In this document: in pieces, positions 12,640 to 27,600 of the stretch | Numbering within the stretch: position 1 is the stretch's first letter | How the letters are laid out: each line of letters begins with the position of its first letter | Notes under the pieces: generated by a model | What the model saw: only the letters and a program-made list of their open reading frames with translations | The model's database searches: none | Told to the model about the DNA's origin: nothing | Made by a program: the position numbers and the translations under genes | Assembly: GCA_008638375.1 (NCBI GenBank) | Contig: CM018035.1 | Coordinates: 7,625,077-7,689,076 of the forward strand | Source of the DNA: Nyssa sinensis | Lineage: Eukaryota; Streptophyta; Magnoliopsida; Cornales; Nyssaceae | DNA: 64,000 nucleotides | Direction: 5' to 3'

Positions 12640-12845
12640 GATCACTTTATTACAATCATTCAATTGTCTGAACAAGTCTGATTGGCAGTAGGACAAGATT
12701 AAATTCCATTTTTGGAACAATAACAGAACTCCAATTTTACATTGAAGGTCACTCGATTACAATCATTCAATTATTTAAACAAGTCTGAAGTCTGATAGGT
12801 GTTAGGAGTTGATTTAAGTTCATTTTTGGAACAATAACAAAACTT
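12640..12845. repeat. Imperfect tandem duplication, about 108-bp units
   Basis: The words ATTACAATCATTCAATT, AACAAGTCTGA and ATTTTTGGAACAATAACA occur in the same order in 12650-12731 and 12758-12842, with substitutions and small indels between the units. Confidence 0.75.
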
Positions 12846-13143
12846 TATAACAGTCCAAGCAAATAGGGAAAATGCAGCAGCCTGAACCACAATAAGACAA
12901 TCAAAATTTATAAGACTGACTTGCCAACCGGCTCAGAATTGCAAGGATTGAGAATCTAGGCTAACTGATGAAATATTTCACCCTGTCGCTTCCTACACCA
13001 GGATAAATAAGTTGGAGGTGAAACACCTCTCTAGGAACAGCAGCAGGAATATGCCAGTCTCATCACGGCTTCTCAACTCGTATGCTACGTCCTGACTCAT
13101 CTGATGTCTCACCCAATAAAGGTATGCGACCTAATTATCTGGA

Positions 13144-16100
13144 TCACGACTCATCAATGCTCTCGCTTTTTAGTCTTTTGCTTTTTTTCTTGGATTTTAG
13201 CTTCTTGCTACCATTGTGTTCTTTGGATGCCTTCTTTCGTTTCACAAGTTGCAATTCTTCCTCATCAACTGCTATCTCATTTACATCTGCTGCTTCATTA
13301 GGCTTTAGATCAGCCACAAAGCCAGTAACTTCTGTTCAAACAAAAATGTAAGATTGTCAGCACAGCAGAATTGGAACCGATAGGAGTGAAGGGAGAAAAG
13401 TTTACAGGATATTTTAATATCACAAACAAGATAAACCGAAAAAGGCACCATATACAATGGGGAAAAAAATAAAGCTCGAAAATTAAAAACCAGGATAGGT
13501 ATCCAAGCCAAAGCTAGAGATTGGATCCCAGAAAGACTTGTGTTAAGATAGGCAGCATGATTTTTACACTCTGCCTTGCAAGTGATAAATGCACTCCAAA
13601 TGTAACTAGTCCCAAATATGACATCTTGAATGAAATTTATATGCAATTCTTTGCTCAGGTGAATCAACAGCTCGCTGAAATTTAACTGATCATATGATTC
13701 TAACAAAATTTGTACGAGGACATTTTCATTCCTTCAACAAACAAATGCCCTATATTCATCATAACTAAAGGAAGAGACAGTTATCCAATAAAACTCATCC
13801 AACTAGAAAAGATATCATCTTGACCCATTGAAAGGGGACAAATGTTTTACATAGGAAAAGATAACTTTGATGATTGAGATGTGCGAAAATTGTAGTTCTT
13901 TACTCTTCCTCCCAGTAATTTAGAAAGAGAGAGATTGTCTAGAACTATTGATAATATGATTTAAGAGAAACGAAGAGACAGCACATAGGAAATAGGTGGT
14001 ACTATGCCAATACATGGTAAATTCATAGTAAAAAAATTTTGTTCATCCAACAAGAATGGATTACCTACCCCCTTCAGTTGATTAAATAACTCTTGCTTTT
14101 GCTTTTGATACTTAATAATTCTAGATGAGCTAAAAAGGCATATGCCCAACATACCACTTTTCTGTTATTAGAAATTATATTAGATTTTTTTTGGGATAAG
14201 TAAAGAGATTTATTTTTAAAAAGAAATGCCAAATGGAGCGAGACCCAATTACAAAAAAAGAACTAAAGAGGCATAATCCTTACAATTCATGTCTCCCAAA
14301 AAATGAACATAAGAGTGAAGCGTTTGGGATATTCCCCTGATACCCAAGAAGAAAAGTTATCTAGAAACCGCTTCTTCAACCATTTCACAGGTAATTCCAC
14401 TTCCTCAAAGGCACGCCTATTTCGCACCCACCAAAGATTCCACATCACACAATGGAGCCTCTCTCCATGCATGATGGACCTCTTTGTAGAGAAAGCCCCC
14501 AAATGGCCAAAAGATCTTTTACCAACTTAGGCATAACCCAAAACACTCCAAAAACAACACAAAGAATGACCCAGACATCCCTAGAGGAGTGGGTTAATTC
14601 TCAACTGACATAAAATCAAACATGAAATTACTGCCATGAATATAGGTGGTAATCTTTTCACCCAATCAGACAGGTATTATCATTTGCTTACAACTGGAAG
14701 CATAAAAGATAGACAGAGAATCTAACCTTCATCGCTAAAATTAGAATCAAAAACAACATTTGTGAGATGCTGCTTCAAGAAAACCTGCACCCAAATTTGT
14801 AGACATTTAAAATAATGTAAAAGGTACAAATTCAGCAATGTAGTAATTTCACCAAGTCCATTCCAAGATATAATATAAAATAACACAAAGATTGTAATTT
14901 ATTTTTGGACAACAAAACTCTAAGCACCATATTGTGAATATAGGAGTGTTGTAAGGCTGATGGAACCATTCCAAAGCTCATCTAGGGGTTACAATTACAG
15001 TGCAGCCTTTTTAAAGTCAATCTCTTAAGGCACTGTAGTGGTTTATAAATTGGATCATATTTTTGGCAAGTTGACGAGGTTCTTCCCTCCTGCCTATAAG
15101 ATTCGAAAAGCATCCTGAAGGGGAGGTCAGATGTGTGTGCCTAGGCAAGGATAGAAAATTAAATGCAAAAGATCCTAGCATTTTAATGAGATTGTCATCT
15201 AAAGCATGATCTATGATACCATTATTCAATTTGACAGTTGAAAAATGATCTATCAGCAATTGATTGAATTATTGCCCGCCCTAGTGAAGTAGCAAATTAT
15301 ACTAAGAATGCATCATGTCACTTCATACGTTCATTTTGCCTCAGCCCAAGATAAGAGGAAGAGCAGGAGTTAGTTATGCTGCTTTCAGGCCAGATATTTA
15401 TCCCTTCTACCTTTATGAATCAATGATTTCAAACCTATGTTTGCTGGTAACTTGGTGTATATAATCGAAGACAATGAGAAAACACTAAAATTGATTTAAA
15501 TCTTTATAAAGGCTTAGGTGGGCTGCTGGGCTTGTTCTAAGGAGGATATTTCCTCAAAATCTTCTTTATTTGTATTTCCATTATGGTTTCCAGAAACTAA
15601 ACAATAAAAATGTGTATGTTACTGCATGTGTATAATCTGCTCTTCTCATCTCCATCTCCTCCTCAGCTCAAGTTCCCCAGCATCACGTTTTGGCCTCCTA
15701 TGCTTCTACACAGGCAGTCCAAAACCAAGGAAAGGGTAAAGACAGCCAGTGGAAAACCTCTACACAGCGTTTCATCAACATGAGAACTAACATTTTTTGA
15801 GATTGGCAAAAAAGAATCCCCTAATTAGGGTATTAATTTGCTTATTTTAGTATTGACACTCAGCTTTCCACACTACATGTATATAGATCAGTTCAAAATT
15901 ATCAGAACATCAGATCATCAGCTATGCAATTGCAAACATAATTATATTATTGCTAATGTTAAAGCATATATCTTGCTCTTGATCACAAATCGGAGTAAAT
16001 TTTTATTTTGACAGGTGAATATACTATAATGCAAGAGTTCATATTATTATATATCAAAAGTGGAGACATCATAATACTCATAAATTAATAGATGACTTCT

Positions 16101-19100
16101 TAGCAACGTAAGAAAGAAAATTTTCACATAACATGAACTTTCAGCTTTTCAATAATGCTTAATAACATTCTGATAGCGTACCGCAGAAAGAAGTTGCCTC
16201 GACTTTATATCCCAAAACCGTACGTAGCTATCCAGTCCTACGGAAGAGAAAAAATTTCTTCACTTCAGCAATTGTAAGAAAAAATTTAGCTAAAAAAAAA
16301 TTGAAAAAGAAGTTGCATCTAATATATAAGAGGATGCTGGAAATCTTTAATCATTGGACCCTCAAATGTATAATGTGTAAGCCCAAATTTCCTGGGTTTC
16401 AAACAAGAATAGAATACAAGAAAAACTTGGAGAAAAGGTTTACAGAGTAAAACAAGGTTATTATTGTATTTATAAATGATATGTAACTGACGTGACCAAC
16501 ATATGAGAAAGATGTTTTCACTACCTGCCTCTGTCTATAGATCTACTTGAATTTCAGTAAATACAAACACCAACATCCCCCCAAACAGGGAATATTGGAG
16601 TATTAATTAGGTGATGAATGTGTAAAAATTCCCATCAAATACTCACCACATGAGGCTATCACTGGGTGCTCCGGGTGCCTGGCTATGGATCTTATACTTC
16701 CAGAACATTTCCCCAAAAAGCATCCTAACAGTTTCCCTGAAACACCCATAAAAAAGCTATGAACTGTAAAGCTTGCCAATTCAGGAAATCTATAAATCTC
16801 AGTATGATCGGCATCTCAACCAAAAAAACAGATCCTGCTTCAAAAATTTAAACCACCAACTTATTCCAAATATCACTATTAATAGTAACAAGAAATTAAA
16901 TATGATCTTTTAAGGAAAAGTAAGCCATTTCATGCCATTTAAAGAATTCAATTGACTAAAAAAGCAGCAGCTATGTGAAGACAATAACAGTTGTAAACTT
17001 GTAATCATAGTTGTTAACATCGTACGATACGTTTCGATATAACAAAAAAACGATACATCATGATTTTTTGTATTGTTTTGCACCGTATCGTACAATACAG
17101 TTTCGATATGTTATGATACGCCATATCGAACGATACGTGCAAAAACAAAAAATAACTTTTTTTTTTCGTTTTGGCTAAGGGAAAAACGATGTCATGTTGC
17201 CTTAATATAAAAGCTATTATAGTTCCTTACTTTTTTTTTATAAGTAATTGTATTTATAAACGAATGCGCCCAAGGAGGTGAATCAACTATTATGGTTCCT
17301 CACTTGCATTGAACAATCACGCTCTCCAACTCTATCATCGACCCATCAAACTCTAAGTCCCTATTCTAACAGTATTTGCATTACGTAACTTGTACAAATT
17401 TCTTTGTAAGTTGCATTCTATTTGAACCTTGTACATATTGTTTGATTATAATTTATATAATCTACCTTACCAAAAAAGAATTTTTATTCTAAAAAAATGA
17501 AATTTTATTGTTGTCTGATTGGAACTTGTAGTACTTAATATTTATAATTTCTTATTTCTTGTATTGTATGGACTATGGAATTGAAGCTGAATTTTTGTTT
17601 TTATAAGAGAGTTGAAATGTTATTTATATTATTTTTAACAATGTGTATTTATATATTCATATGCATATATACTTATAAATATATTAAAAAATTGGACGTA
17701 TCTTACAATACACAATTTTTTAAAAACGATATGCCATCCAATACACGTTTCGACAACCTTGCTTGTAATACAAATATATAAGCCAATCAAGAAAAAGTAA
17801 AAAATTATAAAAGAATGCCCTAATGAGTGTATTAATATGGAGAGGGATCCATTTACACCTAGTGTAAGACTTCTTATTTTTCTACCTCTTAATATCTTTT
17901 AACCCACTGTTGGCTTAACTATTCTTTCCATGCTTATCATGCTTGTCAAGTTTTATGCTAATTGAAATCAATAGAGATTTAATCCATATACTCAATTTCA
18001 TAGTATAGAATGAAATTATACAAATGGGGCATCTTTTCAAATTAACTTGAAATTTGGTGAGCATAACAAACATAGGAAGAACATGCAATCCAGCAGTGGG
18101 GTTTCAGAAGTATGAATTGTGCAAAGTTCGTGAAAGGAATAAGAATTCAATAGCAGGCTCAAGTGGATCCCCCCCCTGCCCCCCCACTTCCGTTTTTTTT
18201 TTTGAGAGGTAAGTGGCCCTTAGGGTGGGAGTTGACCAGAGACCTTGGGGATATTACCCAAGCCTCTTCCCAACTCATCCAACCCCAAGGGTTGATCCCT
18301 CCCCTATAAATACTACCTTACAGATTGGAATCTAAGCATGCGTATGTGGAAGTGCAAATGATGAGGACAGTTTTCACTATTCCAAACAACTTAAAAAGCC
18401 CATGAATGAGTTAGTTCACTGACACAGTTTATCTTTGGTAGTGTAACCAACAAAAATTTTGAAAACAAAGAGAGCTAGATGCTGTGTTATGGAGAAACCA
18501 CAGCAAATCCATAACACACGGTTATGCCCCCCATTCATTATCTAATACTTTGGATCAAAAATTAATAAAAATAAAAATTTATTTCATTCCCAATGCACCC
18601 TTCAATATCAGTGAATATATTTATCGACACCCAACAGCAAGAACAATTTTGAGATTTCAAAGTTAGCATACACAGCCATTCATTATTAACGGATCCCTTC
18701 ACATGTTTATTCATTTCCCCATTAATCACTTACAACAAAGGCACACATCTTACTATGATGCAGCTAATATTTTGAACATCCCCCAGGATACTTCAAAAAG
18801 TTTGTTTATAAATCTTTGGAAGTATAAAATAGCTACTTTTACCATGAAATATTAGAACTTTAAGGGAAACAACTAATTGTCCTCTTACCTTTAACTTTTC
18901 ATATACGTGTCACACATATTTATTTTTTATCAGTACACACACACACATAAATATTTCTGTACTTGTGTATGTCAAGTACAATGCAACCTAATTCCTAAGG
19001 GGGGTGGCCAAGTGGGTGGTAGACAACAACTAAGGGGCTTACCCCCGAAGGTTGGCAAGTTGAAATCCAACGGATGCCACTTTCTCTTGGAGTCAATCCA

Positions 19101-22100
19101 TACAAGGCGTTGCTCCGACTTTAATCAAGCCCCCCACTAGTGGACTGGTAGGATTAGTCCTCCGGATTAGTCGGCCCGAAGGGTCGGACACTAAGTTATC
19201 AAAAAAAAAAAAAAATACAATGCAACCTAAGCACTGCATAATAATGTGCATAGTTATCCTTGAACTCCTAGCCAAAATAGATATCAGCTAAGAAGCATGG
19301 ATACAGACACGTAGACATGCCATTTCTCAAAAAAAGTAGGACACCGACACGTTAGGAACACGTTAAATATATATAAATTTTATATTTAACCATATAATAA
19401 AATCCTAACATTATTTCAATTAAAATTAGCATAAAAACACACAAATTACAAAAATATTATTAAGATATTAAAATAACAAAACCATTAAATAAAAAATTCA
19501 AGAACTTCTTCATTTAATTATCAACATCCATGATTCAAGTTCCAAAACAAATTTACTAACTATTACATTCTATATATAACCAAAAAAAGAACTGAGGAGA
19601 AGAGGGAAAAAAAACGTGTCTAGAATGTGAACAAAATTCAGAAAAAAAATAAAAACATTTGGATACTTTTTTCGCATATCCGACATGGACACATGAGTTA
19701 AAATAGAGTGTTCATGCTTTCATAGGATATTAGACTGAGCAACGGCTTGGCTGCAAAGATTTTGGCCCAAATGGGCCAAGTTGACCAAGCCAGCCCAACT
19801 TCTAGTCTCATTTGAAAAATGAAGAACTAAATCTCTACCAAAATTCATAATGTCAAACATTTCAATTATTTACTCAAGCACTAATTGGGTTGTTTAACTT
19901 GTAGCAATTACAAATAAGAATCCAAAATGCAGAATATCAATGCTAAGCATTTCAGTATGGCAAGCCGCAAGACTATGAATCACATTTTACAGAAAAAAAT
20001 TGATGTAAGGAAACTAAAGTAATTGAGACTACATGTTCACAGAAGAATTACCTGTGCGTATGTCAACAGAAGCAAGGTCGCCAGACCCATTTCCTAGATA
20101 TATTGTATGACCATCTGGATCTTCAGTGACTGCTTTGATGGGGGTCTCTCGAAAATCAACTGATATGACGGGTCTTCTCTGGGCAGAAATATCATAAAGG
20201 TGAACCTGTAGAAGAAAAGAAGGAATACAAATTATCAAGTGGCTTGGAAAAGACATGAATAGGGTAAAAGGGAAAACTACAGCTTTGGACCTAAAGTAAC
20301 TAAACTTCCCTCCAAAAATATTTTTGTTCCTTTATCTTATGGTTGGATCGCCATATGTTTGTCGGTTGCCAATTACTTTTGAAAAACTAACTCAATAAAC
20401 AACTGATGATGTCCTCTGATTACTTTTCATAAACAAAAAGTAACGGATATGTAATAAAAGTCTTCTTTCTCCCTTTAAGCAGTGCGCGCACACAAATAAA
20501 TGTGGAAATGCAATTCATACATCTAAACTGAAGTTAAACATGCTCCTGATCTCAGAGAAAATCAAGTATCATTGTTCTAAGAACATTAAAAAACTTCTCA
20601 TAGAAATACTCTCTCTCGACAGTATAGAAACTTAGGACATTCACCACAGCATAAGAGAGGAATTTACTGTACTTATCAGAGAGAGGAATTTAATTTCAAA
20701 AGTTACCTGATGGCTCCAGATAAAAGAATAAACAAAGAAAAAAAAATACCTGATGGCTATTGGTGCCAGCCACAAGTTTACGGTGATCATCTTTACTTAA
20801 GAACGTTGCAGATGTAAACCAAGTTGGGGTAAATATACCGAGACTGTTTTTAGGAGGCTGCACAGCGTAGGTGATAAAAAACTGTGTGGGTCAATTGGTG
20901 GAGGAAGCTAAATATTTATTATTCACATAAAAAAAAAAAAAGCATACAAGACAAAGATAGAGAAGCTCACAGATTTTGCGGTCCAGATCTTGGTACATTT
21001 GTCAAGATCCCACACATTAACTTCAACTCCCTTCCTGAGTTGGAAACCAAGGAATAATCATACCTTCATACCACTTCATGAACCACTCAGTCTTATGCTG
21101 AAAAACTAAGGAACATTAGAAACTCACCCTCCAAATAAAGCATAATCTTCATTTGCATCCACTTTAGAACATAAAATATTACCAGAGGCACATACATTCC
21201 AAGTTGTTGAAGAACTGTTAGAATCCACCAGTGATGTGGGAACTTCAATGGACCTCATACTTGCATGCCCTTTTGTTGTACAGGTAAGCAAGGTGCAAGA
21301 CCTAATTCAAGACATAACACAACGGATGCAAAGCATCTCAATAATTAACCATGCACTATACATTCAACGTTGTAACTTCAAAACATAATGATCAAAAGCT
21401 ACAGTAATTTACACAATTGTACATGAAAAAATATCCACAGAAGAGTGACCTTAAATATCAAATCAAACTAGCTAGCAGTCCATAGAATTCAAAGACCATT
21501 GACATTTGAAACAAGTGAGACAAGGCATATTTCCAAATAACAGAATATATATACAAGAAGCATTTGCTCTAAATGCATTGCGCAGCAACATAGATACTGG
21601 AAATCAGACACAAAAAACAAAAGCTTCAGCAAACCACATGGCCATATATGCACATACAGCAAATCAAGAAGAAAAACCAATGAATTCGGATCATCATTGG
21701 GTGTTAACTGTTAAGATTAATATAAAGAATTTAGAATGTACATGAGAACTCGAAGTAAAACCGATGTGTAACTCCCAGTTCAAAACATATTATTCCCACA
21801 AATTAGACATGAAAGATCAAAAGTGCAGAGGAACAAGTACTGATAAAGACACATAGGCCCTCCAGTATACAGCAAAAACTACAAATAAGGACAACAATAA
21901 TGGCCATAGTAGCAGTCACTACATCCGCACATTTACCATGTATTTGAAATGAGAAAAGAAAATATTCATGAAAGTTCCAAATTTAGCACATTTATGTCTT
22001 TTTTTTAAATGAAGGAAATATAGTCCCTCATGGTTTACCAAACACAACAAAGCTCTACCTTTGTCAGATTACCAAAAACAATGGAGGAAATACATTTAGT

Positions 22101-24589
22101 ATTGAGTACTTGGAAGCCTTGCCATCATTGAGAAAGTTGATTCATTCATATTCTATTTTTTCATTCCTCTTAATCAAGAGACCAGCTTAGTGACGTGGGG
22201 AACAAATTTCATGATGCAGATTGACAAACAGAACCATTTTGCCATCCTATTGGCTCATCCAAAAATAAGAATACCACAAAATGTTATTGCATAATATTTT
22301 GTAAATGAGTTCATTATCACCTTAATATTTCAAAAGGTGGCATCTCAAAAAACAAAAAGAGAAAAAAGTAACTTGGAAAAAAAAATGACAGAAAGAAGCC
22401 AAATCCCCTTATTATGAGAAACTAAAAGATCTCATAACAGAACGTATCCGCAGTTGATGTAGAAATTAGTTTTTAATCTACTCAAAATTTGAAATATTGG
22501 ATTACTTGTCCCAAAAAAACTGAAATATTGGAGTAGTTAATATAATACCCCAATTGATTTAGAGATTATTTTCATTTCCGATCCACTTCTGAGAAAGAAT
22601 TGGTATTTTGAAACATATTATACCGTTTGTTGAACCAAATTACAAAAAGAAAGCATATCATTGAGTAAGTAATAACACTATCAGTAAGTTGCGGATAAGT
22701 CAGTAAGATCACAGCAATGCAGATATTGGATATCAATGATAAATGAATTGATGCATCAGCATGTCAAACGCATACATTTTGAAATTTAATCATAACTGAC
22801 ACCTATCATGCCCAAAAAATTAAATGCATTGTATGCAAACATAACGAAAACACAACCTATGCTTCCCCTTCCTTCACCATCTCTCTCAATGTGTGTGTCA
22901 TAAACTTGACCAATACGCCAAAAGTACCGGGATTGATGCAACACGAGATCAAGCCCTATAAACTTTTAGGATTGTAACATACCACCATGATTTCAAGCCA
23001 ACGTACACGGCAGCCCATAGGCCCCATACTATTGACACCGACCCAATGGTAGCCCATTCTCTTTGGTGGTTTCACTCACCTACCAGTATTCGATCACTAA
23101 GCAGTTAGCACTATGTCCATATATATAATACTAAGGCATTTTAATATAGCCTCTAGGTGGCCCCTTCTATGATTTGAACCCATGAAGTGATGCATACTTT
23201 GATACCAAATATTACAAATTTGACCAAAACGCCAAAAGTCTTAGCACTAATGAAATGCATGAGATCAAGCCCTATAACATTTTAGGATTGCAGCCAAGTC
23301 TGTGTCTGCATTTGTGTCCATGCGTCTATTAGTACCAGATATTCAAATGTAAACAAAACACATGTTTTATTAAGAGCACCCAAATATATAAAATATAAAG
23401 TCTTTCCTTTTTGGATTGGAACAAGAGGAGAGTTAAAAAAGGAAAATTCATAGATTTGCTTACATTTCTTTTTTTATAAGATAACATAATTATACTCAAA
23501 GTTTCTAGGTTAGGCAATAATCTGTGCTTCAGTTGGATTAATCATACAGATGCAAATTGAAGGTTGGACTAGCCAAATTTTCAATTTGATAGTTAACAAT
23601 AAGGAACGTCCAGAAAAATACCTGGACGATGACTCCAATCTCTGTTTTTGGAATACATGCAAACCAACAATAGCATCATCCTCAGGCCGAAGGTCTGCAC
23701 AACCAGCATTGGAAATTGAAACACGAAGATCCCCACTAAGGGAACTGAGTACCTCAATCTGTGTAGTGAATATCATGCACAAAAGCATTATAAAGAGGCT
23801 TTAGAAAACTTAAACTTCAAGCATAATTGAGAACCAAATTGTGTTTTATATTTTCATAGCTTTTCGAAGAAACTAACCAGACCGCTTTTTCTTGCAACAA
23901 CAACCAACTGCAAAAAACAAAAAAAAAAATGATCAAAATTCTAGTGCATCAATATTTGAACGGTTGAACCAAGATGATGGCAAGTAAGGAAAAATAGGGG
24001 GATCAGAGCATATTATAAAAATGTATTACCATAGCCTCAAAGATTAATTTAATGTACAAATTATTGACATCACATGAAACCAATATAAAACACAAATGTT
24101 GCGTTTGGATAGTGATTCAGATATAATTTTTTGAAATTTTTTTTAAAAAAATTGTAATTAATTTTTTAAAAACTTTGAAAATGTATTTAGATATGATAAT
24201 CTAAATTATAAAAAATTAAAATTAATAGCTTCTCAAACGCGTATCCTGCATTTTGAAATTCAAAATCTGCATTTGAAAACCTAACAAGACTAATTTTTGC
24301 CCAGTCCCATTTAGGATCCACACCAGTGCAAAAACACTCATGGCTAGTTGCATTCAAGCAGTTGGGTTTTTGCTGAAATATATAAACAAGATAAATATCA
24401 TCTTATTTTATCCTCAACAATAATAATGTCAATCCATTTTATGAAAATGATATTGTATTTAAATTACTTGACATTCCTAAAAATGACAGAATACCAGGGT
24501 AATGAGAATTGTGCCACAAAATCAATGTTAAAAATATTTAGTAAAAGAAGTAACATCAGTTCGTTTCGAAGGAATTTTCCTAGACGGAA

Positions 24590-24620
<31 letters not shown>

Positions 24621-27600
24621 TCCATTAACATCAGTGCGTTCGTGAATCGAGGCGAATTGGTTGGATTGAGTTGAACTGCACAATTCAGGACATTCAGTCA
24701 AACGCAATTCAAAGAAAGGCAAGCGGTCTCTAACACTGGAAGGTATATGAGTGCCCTTTTGAAATAGGGGCTAGCAGCTTTAGTACTGTACTCTACTCCT
24801 GTTTCTAGAGCTTCCATTTCAAACTTTTCCCTTGTCATCAAATTCTCAGCTTGTGTTCTATTTGTTTTCCTTGTCACTCTAATGGCACCTTCTTTAAGAG
24901 GCAGGAACACCACCTTTACAACATCCTTTCAAAAGTTGCGACTTGTCAAGTCTACGAAGCTTTGCTTCTTGTGTCGGTCCATAATGCCTCCCTTCATTTA
25001 CTTGCCTCCTTCCAGCCCAGAATACTTGGCCTCCTATGCCAGGTCAATCTTTTAGTCTTGGCTTTGTCCTGGAAGCAAAGCTTTACAGCAAGTCGCTTCT
25101 CTCCCCTTTCCATATTCTCTTTGACGGAGAAAGCTCTTCAAGCTTACAGGTTCAAAGGGGCTTCTTACTTCCCAATAAGATGAGTTAATTCCATCACCTT
25201 TCCCCCACCCGAGCTTGCAGTTGGTATGCCAAATCCTCCTGCCACATATGAAATTGAGCAGAATTGCAAAGAAATAGCTCACTTTTTCTCTAGAAGAGAT
25301 GGGAAACATGATTCCTATTCCAGTCAATAATGGTCAAATCCAGATTGAATCTTATTGTGCCCAACTCACCAACTTTTTCCTATTTATTTTCTTTTTTCTT
25401 TTGGTAAGAAATGGACTGCAAAGGCCTTTTAAAGCCATTTAGGGTTATAACATAACATTCCAACCTTCTCTTTCCTTATTAATTATATTTTAAAATTGCA
25501 TTGCAGATTTTTAGGTTCATTCTCAAGAGACAATCAAATCCATCTTTCTATTTGTACTAGATTATGAATCATTTTTTGGTTATTGCCACATATTCTAATC
25601 ACAAACAGATTCTTTCAGAGCCAACTATTGAAAATTTTGAAGAAGTTTAGTGGGTAGGGGGGAACATTGTAGTTATACTGATGGTAAGGGTAATCATAGG
25701 ATGGTTTGATGTAATTTCTCTGAGACTACTTATTTGGAACAGGGTTCTTATTTAAATCAAATAATATTTGGCTGAGATAGACGACAGCATTCCTGAACGC
25801 ACACATGCTCCCTAGTATATTTAAGACGGTGTGGTTGGGTCAATAGATAAGTGTAATCTTCATCTACAATCCATTTTGATTTTTATATATATATTCCCTA
25901 TTATTTTTATGTATTTTGAATGTCCCTGAATCGTACGACTCACAATTCAATATAATTCATAATTTAGAGAGAGAAAAAATGAGATACTGATTTACGATAT
26001 GAATTCCAATTTAACAACTTTTCTTCAATTAGCTTTTGCAAAAAAAATAAATGTTTCCTGTAAATGAAATTAATATTTCTCGAGGAAAAGTAGTGCTAAG
26101 CCCCTAACATTCTTTTCATTTGAAATAACTCGAAATCAATTGTCAAATTTGAAAAAAAATATATAGTTACTCAAATAAGAACATTGAGGGAAATTGTGAC
26201 CAAAATGTATCAATATTCCCAATTCAACAAAGCATTATCCTAACTATTTGGGGTCAGCTACATTTTCTGCACTATACAAAGTCATTTCCTCAATCAAAGC
26301 ACACGTTATCATAATTTTTTCTCACCCTAAGTATGATAGGGCTCTAATGGGACTTTCCCCAGATATCATTCTTGATGATGTGACAGAGGTAGGTAGAAAT
26401 GAGGGTAAGCAACAAGGTAGTATCATGGGAGTTGGGTTGGTGGCATCATTCTCAAGGCAACAATCCCTAGGACCCTCTCCCTTTCTTGTTAATTTCAAAA
26501 AAGATGCATTCCCCTTTGGATGACGGTTGATATTTATAGACTTGGACGTGTACAATTGGGGTTTCCTAAGATTGCGCCCAATATGACGTGTCGCAATTCA
26601 TTAGACCGGATACAATTGAAGGGAATATTCCTCTGAACGTTCCAAGCCTTTGCTACAATTCCCCTCAGCCACATAAATTCATGTTCCCAAGGTGAAGTAT
26701 ATGACATGATGTATCACAAATGACCCAAGCCACATGAGCGAGGTCATGACATAGTCGTGTGGGCTAAATCGTAGTCGCCTAGTCCGAGGTAGAGCGTGCA
26801 TATACCTCCTCCATAGGGTCATTACACATCCCACAGAGGGGTCACCATGACCGCATGGCCTACAACATGTCACGAGCATTAGGACCATACCACAACTGCC
26901 AGCCCTAAACCCCCAAAAGTAATTGGGTGTACTAGGTCTACCCTTTGATCCCTACCTCAGACCAACAAGATGGGAAGTTCCAAAGAACCAAGTTCAGAGC
27001 ATGTCTTCGAGTATGGTGGCATCTATAGCTTCGATGGAGATTGTACGAGACTATTTCCTCAACGGGTAAGTTGGTATCGAGGAAATCACCCAAGGAGAGA
27101 AAGGTTCGATCACTAGCTTTGCTCGTTGTAGGCCTCGTTGCTCACACTTACTATCTTAGTCCAAGTTAATTTTAGTTTTTTCCCTTCCCTAACTTGACCC
27201 TTACTGTGAATCATGTTACCATTCCTCAGTGGAGCATATATTGATCCTTGTTGCACATGGTCATCTTATTTTAATTAATTTTCTCTTATCTCCTATAAAT
27301 GATACTTTTACAATCTCATGAACGTATCGATTTTTTATTTTATCTTTTCTTATCTCTTATCACACATCCATCTTACCATTCTCATTTCGGTCATACTTAT
27401 CTTATGCTTGTGGTCTCTCTTAATTACCCAACATTTATCCCATACTCATCTTGATTTTCAATCTGTATTACATCTCCATTTGTATACCTATATTTACTAA
27501 AGTTACATTTTATATATTTAATTTTTATTTTACTTATCTTAAATCGTCTTTCTTCTAAAGCATCTCTCCAAACTTTTAATTTACATTTTTCACTATTTTA

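Larger units (their letters stand above)
11604..13143. other. Intergenic region between the 3' ends of MPC1 and the WDR74 homologue
   Basis: The first few hundred bases are likely MPC1 3' UTR and the last ones the WDR74 3' UTR (opposite strand). In between lie an unrecognised open frame (11983-12483) and a local duplication (12640-12845). Confidence 0.5.

Noticed and set aside
24851..25183. 110-codon open frame in WDR74 intron 2
   Set aside because: No ATG context, splice pattern or domain; overlapping frames on the other strand are just as open. Treated as chance.
26248..26523. 91-codon open frame, almost identical at 42300-42575
   Set aside because: Its conservation only reflects the recent segmental duplication. 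The GGGTCAGCTACATTTTCTG start is a fragment of a common plant repeat, and the encoded peptide has no domain.
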